Source: Patescibacteria group bacterium UBA2100
Lineage (GTDB): Bacteria > Patescibacteriota > Minisyncoccia > Phycocordibacterales > UBA2100
Length of the DNA: 6,788 nucleotides
NCBI GenBank assembly: GCA_002331185.1
Contig: DCYW01000024.1
Span: 1 to 6,788, forward strand
Direction of reading: 5' to 3'
The translations under genes and the position numbers were made by a program. Every line of letters begins with the position of its first letter. The stretch's first letter is position 1. Below, in pieces: positions 1-5,164 of this stretch. The notes under the pieces are model-generated. The model was not told where the DNA came from. It did no database searches and saw only the letters and a program-made list of their open reading frames with translations.

Positions 1-404
1 AAGAAGCCTGACTCAATAGGAGTGACTGCACCATCAATCATAGTGAGTACACTAAAAGCTGTTGCAAGTGTGAGAAGTGGAATATCGAGATCAACCAGAT
101 TCTTGCTCACAGCTAATTTGCCTCCAACCATAGCTGAGATTCCCACGATAAGAAGTATGTTGGCAATGTTTGAACCTACTACGTTCGCTGCAACAATCTC
201 GTTGGCACCTTGTATGATTGCGGCAAAGGCAGATACAAGTTCTGGGAGGGATGTTCCCAACCCCACAATAACAACACCTACTACGAATGAAGAAAGTCCT
301 ATTCGAAGTCCTATTTTCTCTGCACTATCAAGAAACCAGTCCGCACCTTTCACCACTAAAAACAGTGAGGCAACGAAAACAGTGCTCCATAGTATTAATT
401 CCAT
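1..404 (-). CDS. Na+/Ca2+ exchanger (CaCA family), N-terminal part, cut by window edge
   Basis: Partial gene: the first 134 codons are visible and the 3' part lies beyond position 1. The translation begins MELILWSTVFVASLFLVV and contains the CaCA alpha-1 repeat at about residues 48-84: GTSLPELVSAF (50-60, with the conserved Glu55) and VVGSNIANIL (75-84). These residues form half of the cation site in the YrbG/NCX_Mj-type antiporters, which exchange Ca2+ for Na+ or K+ across the cytoplasmic membrane. Hydrophobic segments lie at about 3-20, 36-50, 57-67, 71-93 and 108-124. ATG404 is preferred over the in-frame ATG410 because a TGCTATAGT element ends 7 nt before ATG404, which would give a leaderless message, and there is no Shine-Dalgarno site. 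It is separated from the gene pair upstream by a terminator. The exact ion specificity cannot be told from this fragment. Confidence 0.9.
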   Translation of the reverse strand, partial: MELILWSTVFVASLFLVVKGADWFLDSAEKIGLRIGLSSFVVGVVIVGLGTSLPELVSAFAAIIQGANEIVAANVVGSNIANILLIVGISAMVGGKLAVSKNLVDLDIPLLTLATAFSVLTMIDGAVTPIESGF

Positions 405-428
405 ACGCATCACTATAGCATGATTATA
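405..428 (-). promoter_or_regulatory. Promoter of the exchanger gene (extended -10, leaderless; second TATAAT upstream)
   Basis: On the minus strand TGC (420-418) is followed by TATAGT (417-412) and then 7 nt to ATG404, so the start point would be at 405 or 404. A perfect TATAAT also lies at 428-423 and would give a 12-nt leader to ATG404. I see no convincing -35 box for either. Which of the two is used is not decidable by eye. Confidence 0.5.
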
Positions 429-452
429 TGGCTATGCTTGGAGCTGCTTTGC

Positions 453-482
453 TTAAACGCCTCAATTGACTAAGGCGTTTAA
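453..482. repeat. Perfect 10-bp inverted repeat (hairpin)
   Basis: TTAAACGCCT (453-462) is the reverse complement of AGGCGTTTAA (473-482), with a 10-nt loop. Neither side has a T-run beyond the stem, so on its own it is not a standard terminator. It directly follows the terminator at 481-514 in the minus direction and may back it up, or may be an operator for the exchanger gene. Confidence 0.6.
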
Positions 483-514
483 AAATCACCCCAGATGCGC
501 GTACATCCGGGGTG
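481..514 (-). terminator. Rho-independent terminator after the four-cysteine protein gene
   Basis: On the minus strand CACCCCGGATG (514-504) pairs with CATCTGGGGTG (497-487), giving an 11-bp stem with one C.A mismatch and a 6-nt loop, followed directly by ATTTTT (486-481). It lies 10 nt beyond the stop codon at 525, so it ends the HIT/four-cysteine gene pair. Confidence 0.85.
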
Positions 515-524
515 TGCTGACTAT

Positions 525-659
525 TTAGACGCGGCGACTTGCGTCGAGCTGTGCCTGCCAGCACCGCTGGCATAAATCGTGTTCATCATCTGGAGGAGGC
601 CCCCAGTTACCACGAATACTTACCCGAATCTCCCGTCCGCATTCACAATAATATCTCAT
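525..659 (-). CDS. 44-residue CxC...CxxC zinc-ribbon-like protein
   Basis: A small gene beginning MRYYCECGREIRVS and ending LDASRRV, with TAA at 527-525. Cysteines fall as two pairs, C5-x-C7 and C30-x-x-C33 (LCQRCW), the spacing expected for one structural zinc site; this is inferred from the pattern, since I do not recognise the family. It has the best ribosome-binding site of the window: GGAAGGA, with AAGGA at 672-668, 8 nt from ATG659. It lies 65 nt after the HIT gene in the same direction and is followed by a strong terminator, which supports real expression, probably from the HIT transcript or from a weak promoter in the gap. A hairpin in the DNA at 556-572 falls inside the coding sequence and is probably incidental. 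Small zinc ribbons of this sort are often missed by gene callers. Function unknown. Confidence 0.75.
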   Translation of the reverse strand: MRYYCECGREIRVSIRGNWGPPPDDEHDLCQRCWQAQLDASRRV

Positions 660-724
660 CGAATCATTCCTTCCAAAATTTTCGACTTTATTAGTATGCT
701 ACTTTTTAAAGAAGAATTCCGTAC

Positions 725-1135
725 TTATAGATTTTCTTGGATAGCTTTCTTTATTTTCTGCAGTACAGGTTCAGGAGTTACAAACTCATAATCTGTTTTA
801 TAATTATGACCCCAACGTTCGTCAGTAAAAATAATTCCTTCAAATTCTTTTGCTTCTTTGTATCTGGGAATGAAGTGTCCATGCAAGTGCCTCGTTTCGT
901 TGCCTAAAAAAGCATAGTTAAACCAATCTGGCGCAAAAGCTTTTGTACTCGCACTTCGTAGCTCTTTTAGAATTACAAATAGCTCCAACTGCTCTTCACT
1001 CGTTGCATCAGCTAAATCTAAAACGTCTTTCCTCTTGCACCACACAACACAGCGGCCCAGGTAACTTTGGTTTTCATGTATAAAAATACCCCAGTACGGA
1101 TAATTTTTTATTTCGTATATAGAGTAATCTTTCAT
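725..1135 (-). CDS. HIT-family nucleotide hydrolase/transferase
   Basis: 136 residues. The histidine-triad motif is at residues 83-90, HLHGHFIP, with H83, H85 and H87 in the HxHxH arrangement; in the family one of these His residues attacks the alpha-phosphate of a nucleotide. FNYAFLGNE (72-80) just before it fits the preceding HIT beta-strand. The family includes Ap4A hydrolases/phosphorylases, adenosine-phosphoramidases and GalT-related enzymes, which hydrolyse or transfer nucleoside monophosphates in the cytoplasm; the substrate cannot be chosen here. The N-terminal half (YWGIFIHENQSYLGRCVVW, 14-32) also resembles the HIT fold start. ATG1135 lies 6 nt after TGCTACAAT, so the message would be leaderless; no Shine-Dalgarno site is present. 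The four-cysteine protein gene follows 65 nt downstream. Confidence 0.88.
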   Translation of the reverse strand: MKDYSIYEIKNYPYWGIFIHENQSYLGRCVVWCKRKDVLDLADATSEEQLELFVILKELRSASTKAFAPDWFNYAFLGNETRHLHGHFIPRYKEAKEFEGIIFTDERWGHNYKTDYEFVTPEPVLQKIKKAIQENL

Positions 1136-1150
1136 GCTGTTATTGTAGCA
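1136..1150 (-). promoter_or_regulatory. Extended -10 promoter of the HIT gene, leaderless
   Basis: On the minus strand TGC (1150-1148) precedes TACAAT (1147-1142), then 6 nt to ATG1135. A standard spacing puts the transcription start on the A of the start codon. No clear -35 box is seen; the TG element may compensate. Confidence 0.55.
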
Positions 1151-1526
1151 AGACCTTGGCGGTATAGGTTATTGATTAGTTTTATCATGTGGTCACCCGT
1201 CACTAACTAGAATTGCCGTCCTGCGTTCGTAATTCTACTAAGTGCGCCGTGACCAATTTTTCTTAATACGTAATATTTAGAAATAATGGAAGTACTCTTG
1301 TAGTAACCTCGGCTCGCCCGCTCTCCTGGTTAGTCGAACATGGCTCCGCCCGACACAACATCACAAAAAAAGCAGTTTTTGTTTGTGACCACCGATCACT
1401 AAACTCACATTTCGTCCTTCGGACTTGTATTCACTAAGTGTCTTTGATCTGGGCTCAGCTGTCTCCGTTCCACTCAGACATGTTTCCGCATGACCACGAT
1501 GCGCCCAAGTAAAGCAATGTACTTGC
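1151..1526. other. Gene-free stretch with several inverted repeats
   Basis: I find no supported gene here on either strand; open frames are at most about 32 codons and lack start signals. It holds an imperfect 24-bp inverted repeat (1191-1254), an A/T-rich imperfect hairpin (1362-1387), GTCC-TTC-GGAC (about 1407-1417), CGCAT/ATGCG (1487-1503) and CAAGTA/TACTTG (1506-1525). GGCTCGCCCG (1311-1320) and GGCTCCGCCCG (1342-1352) are near-identical direct repeats, and ACTAAGTG occurs twice (1237-1244 and at about 1434). It is more GC-rich in patches than the genes around it. It could be a decayed or lineage-specific repeat element next to a tRNA gene, or an unrecognised structured RNA. Confidence 0.5.
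1191..1254. repeat. Imperfect 24-bp inverted repeat followed by a T-run on the plus strand
   Basis: The arms 1191-1214 and 1231-1254 match at 18 of 24 positions; the ends GGTCAC/GTGACC and AGAATT/AATTCT are perfect. The loop is 16 nt. On the plus strand it is followed by AATTTTTCTT (1255-1264), giving it the look of a terminator for plus-strand transcription, although no plus-strand gene precedes it. Alternatively it is a regulatory or mobile-element remnant. Confidence 0.5.
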
Positions 1527-1571
1527 TAAACGAAAACACTTTGCGCTAGTAGCACAAAGTGTTTTCGTTTA
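1527..1571 (-). terminator. Long stem-loop after tRNA-Arg, probable terminator
   Basis: TAAACGAAAACACTTTG (1527-1543) and its exact reverse complement (1555-1571) make a 17-bp perfect stem. Inside it, after one mismatch, GCT/AGC adds 3 bp around a 3-nt loop. It begins 6 nt beyond the tRNA 3' end. There is no T-run after the stem on the minus strand; instead the 3' arm itself is U-rich (GUGUUUUCGUUU). The role as terminator is inferred from position. Confidence 0.65.
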
Positions 1572-1577
1572 CATCGG

Positions 1578-1649
1578 TGTCCCCACTAGGAGTCGAACCC
1601 AGATCGAGAGGATAGAAGCCTCTTGTTTTATCCATTAAACTATGGGGAC
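1578..1649 (-). tRNA. tRNA-Arg(UCU)
   Basis: 72-nt cloverleaf on the minus strand. The acceptor GTCCCCA pairs with TGGGGAC with discriminator A at 1578; T8 and A9 are present. The D stem is GTTT/AAAC with a GG in the loop. The anticodon stem AGAGG/CCTCT encloses CTTCTAT, anticodon TCT (1616-1614), which reads AGA/AGG Arg codons. The variable loop is short (4 nt). The T stem is CTGGG/CCTAG with loop TTCGACT. CCA is not encoded (the next bases are CCG), so a CCA-adding enzyme is needed. It lies 56 nt after the last pil gene and has its own promoter-like element. Confidence 0.95.
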
Positions 1650-1655
1650 ATTTAC

Positions 1656-1671
1656 AAGCTGTAAAATACCA
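1656..1671 (-). promoter_or_regulatory. Extended -10 promoter of tRNA-Arg
   Basis: TGG (1671-1669) then TATTTT (1668-1663) on the minus strand. Normal spacing places the start at about 1656, a 7-nt leader before the tRNA 5' end at 1649, which RNase P would remove. The short palindrome TTTACA-AGC-TGTAAA (1651-1665) overlaps it. Confidence 0.45.
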
Positions 1672-1705
1672 CCTTTCTATTAATCATTAAAGTCCCTCAA
1701 AGAAT

Positions 1706-2044
1706 TTACCTCCCTGGGTCAATAATGTACGTTGGCTTTTGCTTTAAATTCTCCAGTTCTACAACCTTCATTCGATAGGTATCCAATGATTCTTGTAAGT
1801 CTGTTCGGTTTATTGTAGACGCTTTTGTCATCTGATTAAAGATGTTATCCTCCGGCGCAGATACACCTCGAAATACAATCCACGCAATACTCACATTAAG
1901 TATTGTCACAATAAGACCAATGAACATGATGATATACCAATGCACTGCAGGCTCTGGTGTCTTGCGGAACATGCCAGCTAGATTTTCAATAGCTTTATAT
2001 CGCTTCAGTCTCTTATACACGTTTGTGAAAGTTGAAGTGGTCAT
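1706..2044 (-). CDS. One-helix membrane protein, fourth gene of the pil operon
   Basis: 112 residues: a basic cytoplasmic N-terminus (about 1-35, KRLKRYK), one strongly hydrophobic helix at about 36-60 (WYIIMFIGLIVTILNVSIAW) and an extracytoplasmic tail with a probable short coiled coil (81-102), ending PTYIIDPGR. The gene starts 2 nt after the pilO-like stop (TAA at 2049-2047), so it is co-translated with pilMNO. It sits where PilP is found in classical pilMNOPQ operons but has no lipobox or signal peptide and is not recognisably PilP. I infer a structural or accessory part of the same inner-membrane platform; the family is unknown to me. The last codons include GGGAGG, a Shine-Dalgarno-like string, but no credible gene follows it. 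Confidence 0.8.
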   Translation of the reverse strand: MTTSTFTNVYKRLKRYKAIENLAGMFRKTPEPAVHWYIIMFIGLIVTILNVSIAWIVFRGVSAPEDNIFNQMTKASTINRTDLQESLDTYRMKVVELENLKQKPTYIIDPGR

Positions 2045-2046
2045 AC

Positions 2047-2601
2047 TTATATAGTGTCAATAGCAGCAGCTTGTAATACAGTTATATTAAACACGCCACT
2101 CCATGAAAAGTCTGTCGGATGTTGTGTGATGGCGACCCGTTCAAATGTAAGGGCCTTAGGGTAGACTTCAAGTAACGAAAGTGCGTAAAAAACTTGTTGA
2201 AGCGTGCCGGTACTACTGAGCGTTAGCTCAAGCGGAATTATACTTTCATCTTTATCAATCGCCTCTTTAACGCGTACCGTGCGGACATCAATCAGTGTGC
2301 CTGCGTGTTCACCAAGACTCTCAACATCCTCAAGAAACGCTACAATTTCTTTCTCAACAAGAAAATAGGTATTAAGTTCAGTTATTTGTTCTTGCATATC
2401 ACGAACAATTCTCCGTACAGTTTGTGTATTTGCATTTTGTGTAGCGAGTATCTGTGCCTCCTCAGCCAACACCGAAACTTGCGTCAGTGTTGCGCGCACT
2501 TCAAAGAAAAGCCATGTGTATATGGAACTAGATGCCAGCACTGCGAAGATGCCGGCACTGACGAGAATAATAAGAAGTGTATTTGGTCGTTCGTTTTTCA
2601 T
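2047..2601 (-). CDS. pilO: PilO-like type IV pilus inner-membrane protein
   Basis: 184 residues from ATG2601. It has a short cytoplasmic N-terminus, one transmembrane helix at about 9-33 (LLIILVSAGIFAVLASSSIY), a heptad-like coiled coil at about 36-90 and a C-terminal globular part (about 100-184) consistent with the ferredoxin-like fold of PilO. In type IV pilus systems PilO pairs with PilN in the periplasmic or extracytoplasmic layer and aligns the motor with the pilus. The assignment rests mainly on architecture and on its place after pilM and pilN; the sequence itself is divergent. ATG2601 lies 1 nt after the pilN stop (TAATATG junction), the same arrangement as the YqaA-family gene; an in-frame ATG at 2619 would overlap pilN by 17 nt and is less likely. 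Confidence 0.78.
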   Translation of the reverse strand: MKNERPNTLLIILVSAGIFAVLASSSIYTWLFFEVRATLTQVSVLAEEAQILATQNANTQTVRRIVRDMQEQITELNTYFLVEKEIVAFLEDVESLGEHAGTLIDVRTVRVKEAIDKDESIIPLELTLSSTGTLQQVFYALSLLEVYPKALTFERVAITQHPTDFSWSGVFNITVLQAAAIDTI

Positions 2602-2602
2602 A

Positions 2603-3154
2603 TTATCTTTCGATTTCAAGTGTTACAGAAAATACAATAGTATCACCGCCTGCTAAGTCAGAAACGGGAAACGAAACATTATAAAATGCTGAGTCTGCAC
2701 GAAGTGTCTGAACAAATTCGTTAAGCGATGCCCTGTCTTTTGCTTCTCCTGATACCCGCAGTTCAACTAGTGAATCTTTGGCACGAGGCATGCTGTACGT
2801 GAAATTACTAATGATTATGTCTTGCGCGTGCACTTCCCAATCTCGCATAACATATTCAATGGCTCGAGTTGGACTCACACCTTTGTTCGCAAGCAATTCA
2901 TCTATTTGCACATTAACAATTCGAGTTGTGGCAAGTGCAGTGTCTTTTTTTGCCACTTCACGTGTCTCACTTTGAAGTTCTTGGTATCGTATAATCTCAT
3001 TCAAATCTGTTCGTGCTGAAAGATATGCCGGAATGAGTGAAACCGTTCCAATAACTGCAGCAGCGGTGAGCATAAAAGTAAGTGTTATGATGACACGCAG
3101 CCAGTAATTTCTGCGGAGTGTTTCTCGTTCTTTTTGTGGTAATACATTTGCCAT
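2603..3154 (-). CDS. pilN: PilN-like type IV pilus inner-membrane protein
   Basis: 183 residues beginning MANVLPQKERETLRRNYWL. The short N-terminus with an N-x-LP motif is the part of PilN that docks onto the actin-like PilM in the cytoplasm. A transmembrane helix follows at about 19-44, then a coiled-coil stretch (about 45-75) and a C-terminal alpha/beta domain (about 90-183), as in Fimbrial assembly protein PilN (PF05137). The gene starts 2 nt after the pilM stop and ends 1 nt before the pilO-like ATG, so translation of the three is probably coupled. No strong Shine-Dalgarno site is visible. The role is inferred from this motif, the architecture and the neighbours. Confidence 0.82.
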   Translation of the reverse strand: MANVLPQKERETLRRNYWLRVIITLTFMLTAAAVIGTVSLIPAYLSARTDLNEIIRYQELQSETREVAKKDTALATTRIVNVQIDELLANKGVSPTRAIEYVMRDWEVHAQDIIISNFTYSMPRAKDSLVELRVSGEAKDRASLNEFVQTLRADSAFYNVSFPVSDLAGGDTIVFSVTLEIER

Positions 3155-3156
3155 AG

Positions 3157-4242
3157 CTACATTACATCACGCAATAGGAGCCCAGCTGAAGCCGCAGCTT
3201 GCCATGAGATAGTTCTGGATATTTTTGGTATATGCGTATTCAAATCGAACATGTTTCCCCATACATTTCCCAAATGTACAGGAACCTGTAGTACTGATGA
3301 CACTTGCTCAGGAAGCCCTTTCAACCCCACCGCTCCACCACAGAGAAAAATGCGCTCAATTCCTGCAATACGATTGCCTTCTTCATCTCGTCGAGTATCC
3401 CAATACCTGTAGTGTCTTCTGATTTCATCAATGAGTGCATTCGTTGTATCCGTGAGGATTTTCTTGAGGGTTTCGTCTTGACAATCTTCAATACCTTGCG
3501 TTCTTTTTATTTCATCCGCTTCTTCTTCAGTAACATCAAACTGTGAAATGATTGCTTCAGTCAGAACATTTCCACCAATTTTCACTGTCGTGCTAAAAAT
3601 AGGTATCTGCCCGAGGGCAATGGTAATACCTGTTCGTGTACGACCAAAATCAATAACCATGGAGACACTCTTTGAACCTATAGGAATAATAGAACGTGCA
3701 ATCGACTGATCTTCCAACTCAAAACTTTTAACTTGAAAGCCGCTGTCTTCAAGTGCTTGTTTATATGTTTCGACAATATCCTTCGGGAAAACAGTCACGC
3801 TAATTTCTGTCACATTTCCCTGCTGTCTAATCACGTCATAATTAAACACCGCATTGTCAGATGGAATTGGCGCGTGTTCGCTGAGCGAAAATTCAACAAC
3901 CTGTAAAATATCTTTTTGTTTATGCGCTGTTGGTACTTCAATAGTATACAAATACGCATGTTCTTCAGGTAGAGATACATTTGCAAAGGTTCGTCCGTGA
4001 TGCTCTTTTAATTCTCGCAAAGCATCGCTTAGTTTTGAGCGATCTTGTACTACACCCTCAACAACAACACCACTTGGTAAACGAATGACATCAAAAACAC
4101 GTGGCACAAGACCCGCCGGTGAGTACGTCGCATCAAGATATTTTATTGATGTATCAGAAATATCTATACCAGCAGCAGGCATTGCTAAAAACTCTGGTGG
4201 TGGAAAGAGCGCTGCAATCCTGTTTGTGTGCAGACCTTGCAT
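3157..4242 (-). CDS. pilM: PilM, actin-like ATPase of the type IV pilus machine
   Basis: 361 residues from ATG4242. PilM is an actin/FtsA-fold ATPase on the cytoplasmic face that binds the N-terminus of PilN. Visible features: GIDISDTSIKYL (25-36), the phosphate-1 loop; VIDFGRTRTGITI (196-208), the phosphate-2 loop with its Asp; TTVKIGGNVLTEAI (218-231); and FLCGGAVGLKGL (299-310), the adenosine-contact Gly-Gly loop. The length is close to the family's usual 350 or so. The frame stays open to an ATG at 4290, but ATG4242 is preferred: the match to relatives begins near here, and a TGGTATACT promoter ends 8 nt before it, so an upstream start would lie outside the message. ATG4260 is also upstream of the predicted start point. 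The last codon precedes pilN by 2 nt. Confidence 0.93.
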   Translation of the reverse strand: MQGLHTNRIAALFPPPEFLAMPAAGIDISDTSIKYLDATYSPAGLVPRVFDVIRLPSGVVVEGVVQDRSKLSDALRELKEHHGRTFANVSLPEEHAYLYTIEVPTAHKQKDILQVVEFSLSEHAPIPSDNAVFNYDVIRQQGNVTEISVTVFPKDIVETYKQALEDSGFQVKSFELEDQSIARSIIPIGSKSVSMVIDFGRTRTGITIALGQIPIFSTTVKIGGNVLTEAIISQFDVTEEEADEIKRTQGIEDCQDETLKKILTDTTNALIDEIRRHYRYWDTRRDEEGNRIAGIERIFLCGGAVGLKGLPEQVSSVLQVPVHLGNVWGNMFDLNTHIPKISRTISWQAAASAGLLLRDVM

Positions 4243-4259
4243 ATTGCATAAGTATACCA
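4243..4259 (-). promoter_or_regulatory. Extended -10 promoter of the pil operon, leaderless
   Basis: TGG (4259-4257) and TATACT (4256-4251) on the minus strand, then 8 nt to ATG4242. Normal spacing starts the message at 4244, two bases before the start codon. No -35 box is evident; two direct repeats lie at that place instead (4264-4271 and 4287-4294). Confidence 0.55.
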
Positions 4260-4263
4260 TCAA

Positions 4264-4294
4264 GCACGAACGTTGGTGATTGTTATGCACGAAC
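4264..4294. repeat. Direct repeat GCACGAAC x2 upstream of the pilM promoter
   Basis: GCACGAAC occurs at 4264-4271 and again at 4287-4294 (GTTCGTGC on the minus strand), 23 bp apart, close to two helical turns, so both copies face the same side of the DNA. The proximal copy begins 8 bp upstream of the -10 hexamer. This is the position expected of an activator or repressor site for the pil operon; that role is inference. Confidence 0.45.
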
Positions 4295-4296
4295 TG

Positions 4297-4571
4297 CTAG
4301 AACGGATTATAGAAACTCTTCTTTCGTGCCTTACCGTATAATTTTATAAGTTCTTTTTTGCTCATGGTAGCAAGTTTCTCTGGCCGCTTCGTTATTTTAA
4401 CTGTGCGACCTGATAGTTTAGGATGCTGTCTGAAAAAATATCTCGCATCTCTAGAAGTTCAAGGTCAGAATCTAAAGAAGATGCTTGATTAAACTCTATA
4501 CTTAAACACCTCTCCTCCCACTCATACCTTGTACGCATTTCTTCTTTCTTAAAAGAATTACATTTTTCCAT
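4297..4571 (-). pseudogene. Small basic protein gene, apparently frameshifted at a T6 run
   Basis: ATG4571 is 1 nt after the YqaA-family stop codon and opens a frame MEKCNSFKKEEMRTRYEWEE that reaches TAA at 4394-4392 (59 residues). The protein-like continuation is in another frame, from 4458 to TAG at 4299-4297, and includes KLSGRTVKITKRPEKLATM and SKKELIKLYGKARKKSFYN. The two frames join if one T is added to the T6 run at 4438-4433 (AAAAAA on the plus strand), giving one 91-residue protein with an acidic middle and a strongly basic C-terminus ending YNPF. I do not recognise the family; the C-terminal part looks like conserved coding sequence. Options are a true inactivating one-base deletion, an assembly error, or slippage at the homopolymer. 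If the frames are really separate, the first is a 59-residue gene. No membrane segment is present. Confidence 0.6.
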
Positions 4572-4572
4572 G

Positions 4573-5163
4573 TTAGCCAGTTAAAAGCACGAAGCCAAAG
4601 AGCAGCACCAAGACGACAATACCCACTACTGTTGTGTAGAACCAAAACTTTTTCATGATGTGCTCTGCATGATGTCCAAATACTCGGGCGACGTAGGCAA
4701 TTAGGAAATAGCGAGCACTACGACCAATGATTGTTGCGACAAGAAATGCAATTATGTTTGCTTTAGTAAATCCAGCTGCTAGCACCGCCACTTTAAATGG
4801 TATCGGTGTAAACGCTGCAGTTAAGGTAAACACAAAAACACTTTCATTGATCAAGGTCGTCGCTTGAGCCATGTAATCCTGTAGCCCGTAAAAATCGATG
4901 ACTCGTACACCGATAGTATCGAACAAAAGCCATCCTAATATATATCCAATAAATGCGCCACCGATAGACGCAAGTGATGTTATAGCTGCATAACGAATCC
5001 ACCTCTCTTTGTGTACGAACACCATAGCAGCCAAAAGGGGTTCTGGCGGAAGGACAAATACACAGCTTTCGGTAAAAGAAAGCACTCCAAGCCATACGCG
5101 TGCGTGCACAGTATCTGCTTTTTTTGAAAACCAATCACGACTGCTGCGGAGATACTTTTCCAT
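4573..5163 (-). CDS. YqaA/DedA-family membrane protein (VTT/SNARE-associated domain)
   Basis: 196 residues from ATG5163. This is the VTT-domain fold (PF09335), nearer to the short YqaA branch (COG1238) than to full-length DedA. Seen: TESCVFVLPPEPLLAAMVF (31-49), equivalent to the ESSFFPIPPD-like re-entrant segment; GGAFIGYILGWLLF (68-81); FTPIPFKVAVLAAGF (118-132); and GRSARYFLIAYVARVFG (147-163) with the conserved Gly-Arg..Arg. Hydrophobic helices lie at about 58-83, 107-131, 136-158 and 176-194. Relatives are proposed lipid scramblases/flippases or affect proton-motive force and membrane stress; the substrate here is unknown. The start is fixed by the junction: the upstream stop is at 5167-5165 and AGGA lies 7 nt before ATG5163, so the longer open frame to 5217 inside the upstream gene is not used. 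Confidence 0.87.
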   Translation of the reverse strand: MEKYLRSSRDWFSKKADTVHARVWLGVLSFTESCVFVLPPEPLLAAMVFVHKERWIRYAAITSLASIGGAFIGYILGWLLFDTIGVRVIDFYGLQDYMAQATTLINESVFVFTLTAAFTPIPFKVAVLAAGFTKANIIAFLVATIIGRSARYFLIAYVARVFGHHAEHIMKKFWFYTTVVGIVVLVLLFGFVLLTG

Positions 5164-5164
5164 A

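Noticed and set aside
22..423. Plus-strand open frame of 133 codons
   Set aside because: It is the complement of the exchanger gene; the minus-strand translation has clear CaCA alpha-repeat motifs.
556..572. Perfect hairpin TGCCAG-CACCG-CTGGCA as part of a structured RNA
   Set aside because: It falls inside the four-cysteine coding sequence, which explains the sequence better.
1268..1366. Minus-strand open frame of about 32 codons in the gene-free stretch
   Set aside because: No start signal, no protein-like composition, and it runs through the repeat-like sequence.
1653..1688. 11-codon minus-strand open frame between the last pil gene and tRNA-Arg
   Set aside because: Too short, and its end overlaps the tRNA-Arg promoter; the nearby GAGGG and GGGAGG strings are probably incidental.
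2305..2640. Plus-strand open frame of 111 codons
   Set aside because: It lies antisense to the pilO-like gene; its translation is rich in Cys, Asn and Lys and lacks any recognisable motif or ribosome-binding site.
4243..4290. Longer N-terminus for pilM (starts at 4290 or 4260)
   Set aside because: The extra residues are unlike PilM, and the -10 element ends 8 nt before ATG4242, leaving these starts outside the predicted message.
4844..5134. Minus-strand open frame of 96 codons
   Set aside because: It overlaps the YqaA-family gene in another frame and shows no motif.
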